A stretch of DNA of 64,000 nucleotides from Maricaulis sp. (GCF_030149515.1 NZ_JASBRI010000020.1:62001-126000), one strand, 5' to 3'. Numbered from the stretch's first letter, positions 29,900 through 40,478 are shown. The notes: generated by a model not told the origin, from the sequence alone. A program made the numbers and translations.

Positions 29900-31380
29900 T
29901 CGTCTGCTCCGGTAATGATCATTGACGGTGTCGCCGCGGTTTCCCCGGTCGTGCGATCGGTGACGCGGAAGGCGAATTCCTCGCGCGGCCCGTCGATCGC
30001 TGCGGCCGGAAGTGTCAGATATATCACGAAGTCCCTGGTCCGGTCGGGGCCGACTTCCAGGAGCATGGGCGCTGCGTCGGGTGCGCCCAGCACACGCGCC
30101 CCGATGGCCGGATCGCCCTCGATGACCAGATCCAGCGTGCGTGCCCGATTGGCCTTGTTGACCACTTTCAGCGTGTAGCCATTGCGCACCGAACCGTCTG
30201 AAAGCCGGACATAATTGGGATTGCGGTCGCGCTGGGAATTGAGCTCCAGCTCCGATCGCGCGATCAGCGCACCGAGCATGACCGCAGCCACGATCGCGAA
30301 CGCCACGGCATAGACCAGGGTCCGCGCCCGCACGAAGCGATAGCGCGGTTCCTCGCCGCGCTGGAAACGGTCGACATTGTCGTCGGTCTCGTAGGTGATG
30401 AGGCCGGTGGGCCGGTCCACCTTCCGCATGATGTCGTCGCAGGCATCGATGCACAGGGCGCACTGGATGCATTCCAGCTGGGCACCGTCACGGATATCGA
30501 TCCCCATCGGACAGACGGCCACACACTGCTTGCAGTCGATGCAATCGCCCCGCCCCTCCCAGGTATCGCCCTTCTTGTGCGCTCCGCGCGGTTCGCCGCG
30601 GTCGACCCGGTAGGTGACGTTCAGTGCTTCGCGATCGGTCATGGCGGCCTGTATGCGCGGCCAGGGACACATATAGGTGCAAACCTGTTCGCGCATGGTT
30701 CCGGCGAGCGTGTAGGTGGTGAAGGTGAGCATGCCGGCAAACAGATAGGACGACGGCGCAGCCTGGCCGGTGAAGAAATTCCCCAGCGTCTCGTAGGCGT
30801 CATGGAAATAGAGGATCCACGCCCCGCCGGTGGCGAGGGCGATGATCAGCCAGACCGCATGCTTGCCCGTCTTCCGCCAGGCCTTTTCGAGAGACCAGGG
30901 CGCCCGGTCGAGCCGCATGCGGGCGTTACGGTCACCCTCGAATGCGCGTTCGACCCAGATGAAAAGATCGGTCCACACCGTCTGCGGACAGGCATAGCCG
31001 CACCAGACCCGGCCGAACAGCGCTGTGGCCAGGAACAGGCCCAGCGCAGCCAGGATCAAAAGGCCGGTGACGTAGTAGATCTCCTGCGGCCAGATCTCGA
31101 TGAAGAAGAAATAGAAGCGCCGGCCCGCGAAATCGATCAGCACGGCCTGGTCGGGCGCGCCCTCGCCCCGGTCCCAGCGCAGGAAGGGCACGAGATAGTA
31201 GACGCCCAGCGTCACGGCCATGATCAGCCATTTCAGCGAGCGGAACTTGCCGTGCGCGAGCTTGGGATAGATCGGCTCGCGCTTCTTGTAGAGTTCGCGG
31301 GTTTCGGCGGCATTGACCGCTTCGGCTTTCGACCGCCGGATACCGGGCGCCGCCATGGCGCGTTTGGACGTGTCGGACAT
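29896..31380 (-). CDS. ccoG: Cytochrome c oxidase accessory protein CcoG
   Basis: GYACPQTVWTDLF, ferredoxin motifs CIDCKQCVAVCPMGIDIR and CIQCALCIDACDDIM. Confidence 0.95.
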   Translation of the reverse strand: MSDTSKRAMAAPGIRRSKAEAVNAAETRELYKKREPIYPKLAHGKFRSLKWLIMAVTLGVYYLVPFLRWDRGEGAPDQAVLIDFAGRRFYFFFIEIWPQEIYYVTGLLILAALGLFLATALFGRVWCGYACPQTVWTDLFIWVERAFEGDRNARMRLDRAPWSLEKAWRKTGKHAVWLIIALATGGAWILYFHDAYETLGNFFTGQAAPSSYLFAGMLTFTTYTLAGTMREQVCTYMCPWPRIQAAMTDREALNVTYRVDRGEPRGAHKKGDTWEGRGDCIDCKQCVAVCPMGIDIRDGAQLECIQCALCIDACDDIMRKVDRPTGLITYETDDNVDRFQRGEEPRYRFVRARTLVYAVAFAIVAAVMLGALIARSELELNSQRDRNPNYVRLSDGSVRNGYTLKVVNKANRARTLDLVIEGDPAIGARVLGAPDAAPMLLEVGPDRTRDFVIYLTLPAAAIDGPREEFAFRVTDRTTGETAATPSMIITGADE

Positions 31381-31422
31381 GACGGCGCTCTAACCCGGTT
31401 CCCCTTGTTCAGCCGATGCGAC

Positions 31423-32355
31423 CTAGCGCCCCGTGAGACGGTTGGCCGCACCCTCCTCTTCGCCGCCGCCCAGCAGATAGACATAGGCAGCCAGCGCATC
31501 GATCGTGGCCTCGTCCAGCCGACCTTCCCAGGCCGGCATGACGCCGTAGGGACCGCGATGGATAATGCCGATCACCTGCTGGCGCTGCGAACCGTAGAGC
31601 CAGTTCCGGTCGGCCAGGTTGGGCGCGCCCTGCATCGGGTCGCCGGAGCCGTCTTCCATGTGGCAGCTGGCACACTGGATGTCGTAGATCTCGCGGCCGC
31701 GGGCGATCACATCGTCGCTGGCTTCGCCACGTCCCGACAGGGACAGGACATAGTCGGTCACATCGGCGATTTCGCTGCCGGTCAGCAGATCGTCCCGGCC
31801 GAAGGACGGCATTTGCGAGAAGCGCGTATCGGGGTGTTCCGCACGAATGCCGACGCGCAGGGTGGTGCGGATGTCCCCATAGGTACCACCCCACAGCCAG
31901 ACATCGTCGTTCAGGTTGGGATAGCCCGGTGCCCCCTGGGCACCCGAACCGTGACAGGTGGCGCAATTATCGCCGAAGGCCGCCTCGCCGGCGGCGCGGA
32001 CAAAGCCCAGCAGGTCGGGATCGTTCTCGATCTCCTGGATCGAGGCGCCCTCGAGCGCCGCATAGCCGCCGGCGCGCGAGGCCTGCAGCTCCTCCATCGC
32101 CTGGGCGACATTTGCGCGTTCGGAGTGATCGCGGAGACCGCGTGTGTGGTCGGTCTCGCCGGCCAGACCCGGCAGCGCCGGCCAGGCGGGCATGAAGATC
32201 ATGTACACGACAGACCAGGCGACGGAGGCATAGAAGACCCACAGCCACCAGCGCGGCAGCGGCGTATCCAGTTCCTTGATCCCGTCCCATTCATGGCCGG
32301 TCGTCTGGGTGCCCGAATGGGCGTCGCGTTCAACGTCGTGTTCGTCAGCGGACAT
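31423..32355 (-). CDS. ccoP: cbb3 cytochrome c oxidase subunit III (di-haem)
   Basis: CATCHG and CASCHM haem motifs; N-terminal WWLWVFYASVAWSVVYMIF. Confidence 0.95.
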   Translation of the reverse strand: MSADEHDVERDAHSGTQTTGHEWDGIKELDTPLPRWWLWVFYASVAWSVVYMIFMPAWPALPGLAGETDHTRGLRDHSERANVAQAMEELQASRAGGYAALEGASIQEIENDPDLLGFVRAAGEAAFGDNCATCHGSGAQGAPGYPNLNDDVWLWGGTYGDIRTTLRVGIRAEHPDTRFSQMPSFGRDDLLTGSEIADVTDYVLSLSGRGEASDDVIARGREIYDIQCASCHMEDGSGDPMQGAPNLADRNWLYGSQRQQVIGIIHRGPYGVMPAWEGRLDEATIDALAAYVYLLGGGEEEGAANRLTGR

Positions 32356-32539
32356 CGGCATCGTCCTCATTCTCGCCGGCGGTCTCCGGCGCATCGGGTT
32401 CGGTGAGCGGCGTACGGGCAGCCTTGTCGAACTTCTGCTGGTTGCGCGGCCAGAGCGCATAGGCGAGCACGCCGGCGAACAGCAGGATGAAGATCAACAG
32501 ACCGCCTGTCTGGGCGAAGCTGGAGAGTGTTTCGTACAT
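32345..32539 (-). CDS. ccoQ: cbb3 oxidase subunit CcoQ
   Basis: 64 aa single TM; LLIFILLFAGVLAYALWPRNQQKFDKAA. Confidence 0.9.
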   Translation of the reverse strand: MYETLSSFAQTGGLLIFILLFAGVLAYALWPRNQQKFDKAARTPLTEPDAPETAGENEDDADVR

Positions 32540-32543
32540 CGCC

Positions 32544-33302
32544 CTACCTCAGATTCTCGTCGGCCTGTGCCTCATAGGTGGAAAAATCCACCATGGTGCC
32601 AAGCACTTGCAGATAGGCGACGAGCGCATCCATCTCGGTAACCCGCGAGGGATCGCCGTCGAAATCGCGCATGACGGCACCAGGATAACGTGCCTGGAAG
32701 GCGTCATAGTCCATCGCGTAGGGATCGAGCTGGGTGGTGACGTCCGAGACCGCCGCCTCGATCATCTCCTCTGTGTAGGGCACACCCACGATCCGCAAGG
32801 CACGAAGATTGGCGGCGATATTCGCGTAGTCCAGCTCGGCGGTCGCCAGGAAGGGGTAGTCCGGCATGATGGATTCCGGCACCACCGATTGCGGATCGAT
32901 CAGGTGGTCGCGGTGCCATTCGTCGGAATACTTGCCCCCGACCCGGGCAAGATCCGGCCCTGTCCGCTTCGATCCCCACTGGAAGGGGTGGTCGTACATG
33001 CTCTCGGCCGCCAGCGAGTAGTGGCCATAGCGTTCCACCTCGTCGCGCAGCGGGCGCACCATCTGCGAGTGGCAGTTATAGCAGCCCTCGCGGATGTAGA
33101 TATCGCGCCCGGCCTGTTCCAGCGGCGTGTAGGGCCGCATGCCATCCACTTCCTCGATCGTCGAGTCGAGATAGAAGAGCGGAGCGATTTCCACGATCCC
33201 GCCGATCGAGACCGTGATCAGGATGCCCACGGTCAGGATCAGGGAGTTCTTTTCGAAGAGCGTCTTGTGCAGATCGCTCCAGCGGCTTTGCTTCTGCGCC
33301 AT
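32544..33302 (-). CDS. ccoO: cbb3 cytochrome c oxidase subunit II
   Basis: [18 protein letters not shown]. Confidence 0.96.
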   Translation of the reverse strand: MAQKQSRWSDLHKTLFEKNSLILTVGILITVSIGGIVEIAPLFYLDSTIEEVDGMRPYTPLEQAGRDIYIREGCYNCHSQMVRPLRDEVERYGHYSLAAESMYDHPFQWGSKRTGPDLARVGGKYSDEWHRDHLIDPQSVVPESIMPDYPFLATAELDYANIAANLRALRIVGVPYTEEMIEAAVSDVTTQLDPYAMDYDAFQARYPGAVMRDFDGDPSRVTEMDALVAYLQVLGTMVDFSTYEAQADENLR

Positions 33303-33311
33303 GACAGCCCC

Positions 33312-34964
33312 CTATTCGGCCGGAACGGCAGACGTTTGCGGGATGACGTTCTCGTCTTCCTCTTCCACGTCGCCCTTGATCGTGCGGTACATGTTGTAGG
33401 CCATGATGATCGCGCCCGAGAGGTAGAGCACGCCGCCAAGGGCCCGGATGATGTATGAGATGTGCATCGCCTCCACGGTCTCCACGAAGGAGAATTCCAG
33501 GAAGCCGAGCTCGTTGTAGGCCCGCCACATCAGACCCTGCATGATGCCTGCGACCCACATCGAGGTGATGTAGAGCAGGATTCCGAAGGTCGCGATCCAG
33601 AAGTGCCAGTCGACCAGCGCCTTGGAGAACATGCCCTTGCGCTTCCACAGCCAGGGCACCAGGCAGTAGACGGCACCGAAGGAGATGAAGCCGACCCAGC
33701 CGAGCGCGCCTGAGTGCACGTGGCCGACAGTCCAGTCGGTATAGTGCGAGAGCGCGTTGACGGCGCGCACCGACATCACCGGGCCTTCGAAGGTCGACAT
33801 GCCGTAGAAGGCCACCGACAGCACCAGCATGCGAACGACCGGATCGGTGCGCAGCTTGTCCCAGGCGCCCGACAGCGTCATCAGCCCGTTGATCATGCCC
33901 CCCCAGGACGGCATCCACAGCATCACCGAGAAGGTCATGCCCAGCGTCTGCGCCCATTCCGGCAAGGCCGTGTAGTGCAGGTGGTGGGGACCGGCCCAGA
34001 TATAGATGAAGATCAGCGACCAGAAGTGGATGATCGACAGCCGGTAGGAATAGACCGGCCGCTGAACGCGCTTGGGGATGAAATAGTACATGATCCCCAG
34101 GAAGCCGGCCGTCAGGAAGAAGCCGACCGCATTGTGGCCGTACCACCACTGGGTCAGCGCATCCTGCACGCCGGCGAACAGCGAGTAGCTGCGCGATCCG
34201 AACCACGAGACGGGCATCGACAGATTGTTGACGATGTGCAGCACGGCGATCGTCACAATGAAGGCCAGGTAGAACCAGTTCGCGACGTAGATGTGCGGTT
34301 CCTTGCGCTTCCACAGCGTACCGAGGAAGACCAGGAGATAGGCGACCCAGACAATGGTCAGCCAGATGTCGGCATACCATTCCGGCTCGGCATATTCCTT
34401 CGACTGGGTGATTCCGATGAGATAGCCGGTCGCCGCCATGACGATGAAGAACTGATAGCCCCAGAAGACAAACCAGGGCCAGATCCCGCCGGCGATCCGG
34501 GTGCGGCAGGTGCGCTGGACCACGTAGAAGGAGGTCGCGATCAGGGCGTTGCCGCCGAAGGCGAAGATCACGGCGGAGGTGTGCAGCGGGCGCAGGCGTC
34601 CGAAACTGGTGAATCCGAAGGGTTCCAGATTGAGCATCGGAAAGGCCAGCTGGAAGGCGATCACCACGCCCGCCAGAAGCCCGGCAATGCCCCAGAACAT
34701 CGTGGCGATCACGCCGGCCTTGACGACGTTTTCATTGTATTCGCGCTTGTCGTCGATCACGCCGCCGCCCGCGATGGTACCGACCAGCATCACAATCCCC
34801 GTGAGGAACCCGCCCAGCAACAGCCAGGACTGGCCGCGCATGGCCGCATCGGGCGCATACGCGGCCGCAAAAAGAGACCACAAGGCCCCAAGAAATGTAA
34901 TGATGAAGACGGCGGCTGTTCCCGGATCGGTCCCGACCCGTTTCAGCCCTTGAGCGTTCGACAT
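33312..34964 (-). CDS. ccoN: cbb3 cytochrome c oxidase subunit I
   Basis: 550 aa multi-[43 protein letters not shown]. Confidence 0.97.
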   Translation of the reverse strand: MSNAQGLKRVGTDPGTAAVFIITFLGALWSLFAAAYAPDAAMRGQSWLLLGGFLTGIVMLVGTIAGGGVIDDKREYNENVVKAGVIATMFWGIAGLLAGVVIAFQLAFPMLNLEPFGFTSFGRLRPLHTSAVIFAFGGNALIATSFYVVQRTCRTRIAGGIWPWFVFWGYQFFIVMAATGYLIGITQSKEYAEPEWYADIWLTIVWVAYLLVFLGTLWKRKEPHIYVANWFYLAFIVTIAVLHIVNNLSMPVSWFGSRSYSLFAGVQDALTQWWYGHNAVGFFLTAGFLGIMYYFIPKRVQRPVYSYRLSIIHFWSLIFIYIWAGPHHLHYTALPEWAQTLGMTFSVMLWMPSWGGMINGLMTLSGAWDKLRTDPVVRMLVLSVAFYGMSTFEGPVMSVRAVNALSHYTDWTVGHVHSGALGWVGFISFGAVYCLVPWLWKRKGMFSKALVDWHFWIATFGILLYITSMWVAGIMQGLMWRAYNELGFLEFSFVETVEAMHISYIIRALGGVLYLSGAIIMAYNMYRTIKGDVEEEDENVIPQTSAVPAE

Positions 34965-35031
34965 ATGCGCCCCCGGATGGCTGTTATTGGCCCCGGTGTA
35001 GCGCAGTATTCCGCAAAAACTCTATGGCAAT

Positions 35032-35111
35032 TTGTCGCGTGCGACGAAAAGGGTCTGTGCCACATCCTTGACGGGCAGTGGATCACACGGCTGGTCGCAA
35101 GTCACGACTTG
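35032..35111. promoter_or_regulatory. Dyad-containing divergent regulatory region (ccoN / DUF2855 gene)
   Basis: TTGTCGC-GT-GCGACGA (35032-35047, near-perfect) and CAAGTC-AC-GACTTG (35098-35111, perfect). Confidence 0.4.
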
Positions 35112-35162
35112 ATCATTGGAATCCGGAGGCGCACACAACCCTGGCAAATAAGGAGGAAACAT

Positions 35163-36233
35163 ATGGGTTGGTCGCTCTCAATCGACATGGACGATATTGC
35201 CGACGCCACCGTGGTGACGGCGAAGTCCGGACCGCTTCCCGACGGCGCGGCACGCCTTCGGATCGACCGGTTTGCGCTCACCGCCAACAATGTCACCTAT
35301 GCCGCATTCGGCCGGGCCATGCGGTACTGGGATTTCTTTCCCGGCGATGACGGTCGCGGGCGGCTGCCGGTATGGGGTTTCGCGGAGGTGTCAGAAAGCC
35401 GGGTGGACGGGCTTGCGCCCGGCGAGCGCGTATACGGTTACTTTCCCGCTGCCAGCGAACTCGATGTGCAACCTGTGCGGATCACCGCATCCGGCTTTGC
35501 CGATTCGTCGGCACACCGGACCGACCTCCCCCCGGCCTACAACGCCTATGTTCGCTGCCAGGCCGATCCGGCCTGGTCGCCGGAGATCGAGGCGGCGCAG
35601 ATGGTGCTGCAACCGCTCTTCGTGACTGCCTTTCTGCTCGACAACTATCTCCGCGATGACGCGAACGGGCTTGATGCGGCGCGCATCCTGCTGACTTCCG
35701 CTTCATCCAAGACGGCAATTTCGCTGGCCTATCTACTCAAACAGGCCGGCCGGCCGGCGCATGCGCTGACATCGGCGCGCAATGCCGGATTCGTTGCCGG
35801 GCTGGAGCTGTATGACGGGGTGACGACCTATGATGCGCTCGGCAGTCTCGGCGCCGGTGCTCCGGCGGTGATCGTGGATTTCGCCGGCGATGCCGACATC
35901 AATCGCGGCCTGCACACGCACCTGGCCGACGCATTGCTGGCCAATATCCGGGTCGGTGGCGCGCACTGGGAGAGAAGTGCGCCGCCGAAAGACTTGCCAC
36001 CGCCCAGGCCACACTTCTTCTTTGCCCCGGATGTCGCCCGCAGCCTGATCAAGACCTGGGGACAGGACCGGTTCGAAACGGCCTACAAGTCCGGCTGGCA
36101 GGACTTCGCCCGGGCAGCCGGGACCCTGTTCGGTTTTGAGGAACGCACCGGCGCCGGCGGTGCACTCGAAACCTACAGGCAACTTGTCGCCGGCGACGTC
36201 GCAGCCGACCGGGCCCTGAGCATCCGCACCTGA
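35163..36233 (+). CDS. DUF2855 family protein
   Basis: DRFALTANNVTYAAFG..., RYWDFFP, PVWGFAEV, ARILLTSASSKTA. Confidence 0.85.
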   Translation: MGWSLSIDMDDIADATVVTAKSGPLPDGAARLRIDRFALTANNVTYAAFGRAMRYWDFFPGDDGRGRLPVWGFAEVSESRVDGLAPGERVYGYFPAASELDVQPVRITASGFADSSAHRTDLPPAYNAYVRCQADPAWSPEIEAAQMVLQPLFVTAFLLDNYLRDDANGLDAARILLTSASSKTAISLAYLLKQAGRPAHALTSARNAGFVAGLELYDGVTTYDALGSLGAGAPAVIVDFAGDADINRGLHTHLADALLANIRVGGAHWERSAPPKDLPPPRPHFFFAPDVARSLIKTWGQDRFETAYKSGWQDFARAAGTLFGFEERTGAGGALETYRQLVAGDVAADRALSIRT

Positions 36234-36245
36234 TCGAAGGACGGG

Positions 36246-36899
36246 TCAGAGAATGCTCTGGCCCGTCTTCTTCCAGTCGTCCAGGAAAGCTTCCAGTCCG
36301 GCATCGGTCAGCTTGTGCTTGACCAGGCCCTTGAGAACGGCCGGTGGCACAGTAGCCACATCGGCCCCGGCCAGGGCGCATTGCTGGACGTGATCGGCCG
36401 AACGAATGGAAGCGGCCAGCACCTCGGTCTCGAAGCCATAATTGTCGTAGATGATGCGCAGGTTCTCGATCAGCTCCATGCCGTCGACGCCCAGATCGTC
36501 CAGCCGGCCGATGAAGGGCGAGATATAGGTCGCCCCCGCCTTGGCCGCGAGCAGTCCCTGATTGGCCGAGAAGCACAGGGTAACATTGGTCTTGATGCCG
36601 TCGGACGTGAGCGCCTGGCAGGCTTTCAGTCCCTCGAAGGTCAGCGGCAGCTTGACCACGACATTGTCCGCGAGCGCGGCGAGTTTCCGGCCTTCGGCGA
36701 TCATCGCGGGCGCATCCAGCGCGGTCACTTCCGCGCTCACCGGACCGTCGACCAGATCGCAGATCTCCTTGACCACTTCGAGAAAATCGCGGCCCGACTT
36801 GGCAATCAGGGACGGGTTCGTGGTGACGCCATCGACCAGGCCGGCCTCGGCCAGTTCGCGAATCTCCGCGACATCGGCGGTATCGACAAAAAACTTCAT
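36246..36899 (-). CDS. Transaldolase / fructose-6-phosphate aldolase-like
   Basis: [67 protein letters not shown]. Confidence 0.95.
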   Translation of the reverse strand: MKFFVDTADVAEIRELAEAGLVDGVTTNPSLIAKSGRDFLEVVKEICDLVDGPVSAEVTALDAPAMIAEGRKLAALADNVVVKLPLTFEGLKACQALTSDGIKTNVTLCFSANQGLLAAKAGATYISPFIGRLDDLGVDGMELIENLRIIYDNYGFETEVLAASIRSADHVQQCALAGADVATVPPAVLKGLVKHKLTDAGLEAFLDDWKKTGQSIL

Positions 36900-36974
36900 G
36901 ATCTGACTCCTCGAACTGGACCGGCCGGTCTGCTGCGCCGCGTCATACTATGGGTGCGTGACAATTGAAATGCC

Positions 36975-38231
36975 TCAATATCCCGCCGGTTCGACGCGAA
37001 AGCCCGCCTCGCGCAGGGCCGTTTCGATGCGGTCCATATGGGCGGCATCCTGCGCCTCCAGGGAGATGTCGATATAGGTCACCTTGGCCGGCAGGTCGGA
37101 GAAGGTCTTGTGGTAGGCCACGTCGGTGACATTGCCCCCGGCCTCGGCGATCACTTCGGAGACGGCCGACAATTGTCCGGGCACGTCCACGAGTTCGATG
37201 CGCAGCCGTGCCAGCCGCCGCGATCGCGCCAGATCGCGCAGCAGCAGCGAGGACAGGAGCCGCGTGTCGACATTGCCGCCGGTCAGCACCAGGCCGACCC
37301 GCTTGCCCGCAAAGCGCTCCGGTGCCGCCAGTACGCCGGCCAGGCCCGCCGCGCCGGCGCCTTCGGGCAGGACTCGCAGATGCGAGATAAACAGGTTCAG
37401 CGCGCGCTCGATCTGGCGTTCGTCGACCAGCAGTACATCGTCCAGCAGCTCGAGCAGGACCTGGCGGGTGCGCTGCCCCGGTTCGCGCACGGCGATGCCC
37501 TCGGCCAGGGTGAAGCCGCCGACCGCTCTGTCACGGCGGTGATAGAGATTGGCGAAGGCCGGGAAGAGATCGGCCTGCACGCCGACCAGTTCGATCCCCG
37601 GCTTGATGCGCCGCGCCGCCAGGCCGCAGCCCGAGGCCAGACCGCCGCCACCGACCGGCAGAACGAGCGTGTCGAGATCGGGATGTTCGGCCAGCATTTC
37701 CACTGCCAGCGTACCTTGTCCGGCGATCACCACCGGATCGTCGAACGGATGGATGAAGACCGCGCCGGTCTCCTCGCTCAGCGAGAGGGCGTGCGCCTTG
37801 GCGGCGTCGAAATCGGCGCCGGCGATATCGACCTCTGCGCCCAGCGCCCGGGTCTGGTTCACCTTCACCGTTGGCGTGCCCCGGGGCATGACAATGGTGG
37901 CCTTGATCCCCATCGCACCGGCATGCCGCGCCACGCCCTGGGCATGATTGCCGGCCGAGGCCGCGACCACGCCCCGCTCCCGTTCCGCCGGGGTCAGCGC
38001 GGAAAGCCGTGCATAGGCGCCACGCTCCTTGAAGGAGCCGGTCGCCTGCAGATTCTCCAGTTTCACCACCACCTCGCATCCCAGCACCTGCGACAGGGCG
38101 GGCGACGGCAGACAGGGCGAGTTGAGAATCCCGCCCATGCCGGCAGCATGCAGCGTGTCGACAAAGGCGAAGGCGCCGGCGAGATCATCCGGCGGTGCCG
38201 GCGTCGTGGGTTTGAGGGCGGTGTGGGGCAT
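36975..38231 (-). CDS. ilvA: Threonine ammonia-lyase
   Basis: PLP-lysine motif ATGSFKERGAY, SAGNHAQGVA, PVGGGGLASG, C-terminal ACT-like domain. Confidence 0.92.
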   Translation of the reverse strand: MPHTALKPTTPAPPDDLAGAFAFVDTLHAAGMGGILNSPCLPSPALSQVLGCEVVVKLENLQATGSFKERGAYARLSALTPAERERGVVAASAGNHAQGVARHAGAMGIKATIVMPRGTPTVKVNQTRALGAEVDIAGADFDAAKAHALSLSEETGAVFIHPFDDPVVIAGQGTLAVEMLAEHPDLDTLVLPVGGGGLASGCGLAARRIKPGIELVGVQADLFPAFANLYHRRDRAVGGFTLAEGIAVREPGQRTRQVLLELLDDVLLVDERQIERALNLFISHLRVLPEGAGAAGLAGVLAAPERFAGKRVGLVLTGGNVDTRLLSSLLLRDLARSRRLARLRIELVDVPGQLSAVSEVIAEAGGNVTDVAYHKTFSDLPAKVTYIDISLEAQDAAHMDRIETALREAGFRVEPAGY

Positions 38232-38264
38232 GGTTGTTCCTGTAAGCCGGCCGCACACGAAAAA

Positions 38265-38288
38265 GCCCCGCTCCTTTGGGAGCGAGGC
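38265..38288 (-). terminator. Intrinsic terminator (minus strand)
   Basis: Minus-strand hairpin GCCTCGCTCC-CAAA-GGAGCGGGGC followed by TTTTT. Confidence 0.75.
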
Positions 38289-38321
38289 CGGTTTTCCGTG
38301 TCGGTCGTCCGTGTGGGGACG

Positions 38322-38471
38322 TTAGACGGGCGTGGGCAGCGCTCCCATCAGGGTGAGACCGATGATAATCGAAATGAGAATGAGGCCCGACGTCATGAGC
38401 ACGCGAAGGCGGCTGGTCCGCTCTTCGTCGATCCGTTTGGCGATCGCAATGGCTCTGGCACGTTGACGCAT
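38322..38471 (-). CDS. Small single-TM protein (49 aa)
   Basis: MRQRARAIAIAKRIDEERTSRLRVLMTSGLILISIIIGLTLMGALPTPV; AAAGGA upstream of ATG; terminator follows. Confidence 0.6.
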   Translation of the reverse strand: MRQRARAIAIAKRIDEERTSRLRVLMTSGLILISIIIGLTLMGALPTPV

Positions 38472-38546
38472 ATCGGTCCTTTCCTGCTTCTGCCTCCTAA
38501 TGTGGCGATGCAATGACAAAGAGTCCAGACGGGAAATGTTCCGCCA

Positions 38547-39116
38547 CTATCCCGCCGCGTCGTAGGCGGCCTTCAGCCAGCCGATCAGCTCACCGTCCAC
38601 CTCAGCCGCCGACGTCAGCCGCACACGGTGGGACACCATCGCATTGAAGGAGCCCGAAGCCTCCAGCCGGCCCGCAGGCCCGGTGCCCTTGAGATTGATG
38701 CCGACATCGACGCGGGTTTTTGTGGAAGGCTGGATCAGGCCGAACTGCTTGGCCCGGCGCAGCGAGACATAGGCCTTCTTTGGCGCCAGCTCGACATCGT
38801 CGCCAAATCCCTTCACCGCCCGGACCAGCACATCGTAGATCGGCTTGAGAGCGGCCTTGTCGCCGGCATACTGCGCACCGACGAGATCGTCCTCCGCGGC
38901 CGGCCGGGTCGCCACGCCGCCACGCACCTCGTGCGCGACGAGATTGGCGAAGCCGTGCGTCATGCCGTGGTCCGACTTGAGCAGCTTGACCATGTCGCCA
39001 TGCTTTTCCAACCCGCTCTCGCGCACGATGGCGACCCAGTCGGCCAGCGGCTTGCCGGTCTTTGCCGGCATGTTGGCGATCATCGATTTCGTCATGTCAT
39101 CGGGCGACTGGGCCAT
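38547..39116 (-). CDS. DUF4287/DUF5655-type protein
   Basis: MIANMPAKTGKPLADWVAIVRESGLEKHGDMVKLLKSDHGMTHGFANLVAHE..., KKAYVSLRRAKQFGLIQPSTKTRVDVG. Confidence 0.75.
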   Translation of the reverse strand: MAQSPDDMTKSMIANMPAKTGKPLADWVAIVRESGLEKHGDMVKLLKSDHGMTHGFANLVAHEVRGGVATRPAAEDDLVGAQYAGDKAALKPIYDVLVRAVKGFGDDVELAPKKAYVSLRRAKQFGLIQPSTKTRVDVGINLKGTGPAGRLEASGSFNAMVSHRVRLTSAAEVDGELIGWLKAAYDAAG

Positions 39117-39129
39117 GATATCCTCCCCC

Positions 39130-39693
39130 TCAAAGCTTCGGCGCGCGGTCGAGCGGCCAGTTTTCCGAGCGCGCCGCCTTCGGCGTCATCGGCGCCATCA
39201 GCGAGAACATGAACAGCATCATGCGCCCGCCGAAAGTGGCCTTGCCCGTCTCGACGACGGATTTGAGGTTCTCGCAGATGAATTTCGCACCCTGCGCCAT
39301 CTGCTTTTCCGACTTCGAGACCGCGCCGGTGGCAGCGTGTTCGCTGATCAGGGTGAATTCGGTCCCGTCCCCGACTTCCTTCAGCCGGTAGCGGACGATG
39401 GAGACCGGATCGTCGGACGTGGTGAACTTGAACGTGTGTGCGTAGTGATGCGGCGGTTCGAAATCGAGCACCTCGCCCATCACCATGGTGTATTTGCCGT
39501 CCGGCGAGCGCATCGCGAACGGCGCGCCCGGAGCAAAGCCCGGCGTGTCGTACTGGCCGCCGAAGAAGAATGGCAAAGGCCTGTCGGTGCGGATGAGTTC
39601 GCTCCAGACCCTGTCGATGGGCGCCCGGATGATCACCCGATACATGGATGTGCGCACTTCGCCCAATTGCGAAGCCTTGGCGGGTTCGGTCAT
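39130..39693 (-). CDS. SRPBCC family protein
   Basis: YRVIIRAPIDRVWSELIRTDRPLPFFFGGQYDTPG. Confidence 0.85.
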   Translation of the reverse strand: MTEPAKASQLGEVRTSMYRVIIRAPIDRVWSELIRTDRPLPFFFGGQYDTPGFAPGAPFAMRSPDGKYTMVMGEVLDFEPPHHYAHTFKFTTSDDPVSIVRYRLKEVGDGTEFTLISEHAATGAVSKSEKQMAQGAKFICENLKSVVETGKATFGGRMMLFMFSLMAPMTPKAARSENWPLDRAPKL

Positions 39694-40091
39694 GTCTGTC
39701 CCTTTCGCTCCCCCGGTAGATGCGTGACGGACGCAGCCCTGTCCGGCGCGTCCGGGTATTCGGCGGTGCGTTGCTCCGCCAGGTATTTGATGTCCAGCAC
39801 GCGGCCCGCCCACATCGCGGAATACTCGCTGGACCAGCGATCATGAATCATCTGGATGGGCACCACATTCATGTAGAGATGCCGCGTGCGCCCACGCTTG
39901 TCCGAAATGATCAGCCCCGCCTCTTCCAGCACGGCGAGGTGGCGCATCACGGCCACCCGGCTGACATCGAACCCGGCCGCAACCTCCCCCACCGCACACC
40001 CGGGATGGTTCTTGACGAAATCCAGCATGCGCCGCCGCTGGGCATTCCCCAGCGCCTGGAAAACGGTATCCATGGATTCCGGCGACATCAT
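39690..40091 (-). CDS. ArsR-type winged-helix regulator
   Basis: MDTVFQALGNAQRRRMLDFVKNHPGCAVGEVAAGFDVSRVAVMRHLAVLEEAGL; 4-bp overlap with the SRPBCC gene. Confidence 0.9.
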   Translation of the reverse strand: MMSPESMDTVFQALGNAQRRRMLDFVKNHPGCAVGEVAAGFDVSRVAVMRHLAVLEEAGLIISDKRGRTRHLYMNVVPIQMIHDRWSSEYSAMWAGRVLDIKYLAEQRTAEYPDAPDRAASVTHLPGERKGQT

Positions 40092-40105
40092 CCGGCTATC
40101 TCCAC

Positions 40106-40125
40106 ATGTAATATATGCATTACAT
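40106..40125. promoter_or_regulatory. Candidate ArsR operator
   Basis: ATGTAAT-N6-ATTACAT, perfect 7-bp arms, directly upstream of the arsR start; a further ATGTAATA at 40181-40188. Confidence 0.6.
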
Positions 40126-40201
40126 ATTCGGCTTCCGGATTTGTCAATGGGGTTGCGCAAAAGCCGGGCCGCGCTCAAACATGTAATACAGAACGCAAAA
40201 A

Positions 40202-40334
40202 CGTTATCCCGGCGCAAGCTGGGATCCCGATTCATAAAGCCCGGTCAGGGCGCCTTGAAACGCGATGCCGGCCCCACCTCTCGCTATCGCCCAATCCTGT
40301 GGCCCCCGGGGTCCCAGCTTTCGCTGGGATGACG
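40202..40334. repeat. Inverted pair of REP-like palindromic repeats (REPIN-like)
   Basis: CGTTATCCCGGCGCAAGCTGGGATCCCG (40202-40229) and, inverted, CGTCATCCCAGCGAAAGCTGGGACCCCG (40307-40334). Confidence 0.7.
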
Positions 40335-40478
40335 GTGGTGGGCGTCAATCGATCGGGGCCGGAACGGTATCGCAACCCAGTCCGGCACTTCCCTGCATGG
40401 CGGCAGGCAAAACGCTCCCGGATGGCGCGCCAAGTGTGCGCATGCAACAATTGTCTTCCCAAAATGCTCGGAAGCGCG

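Noticed and set aside
29429-30472. 347-aa ORF around ccoH
   Set aside because: Only the part from 29899 down matches FixH; the upstream part is an alternative frame of ccoG.
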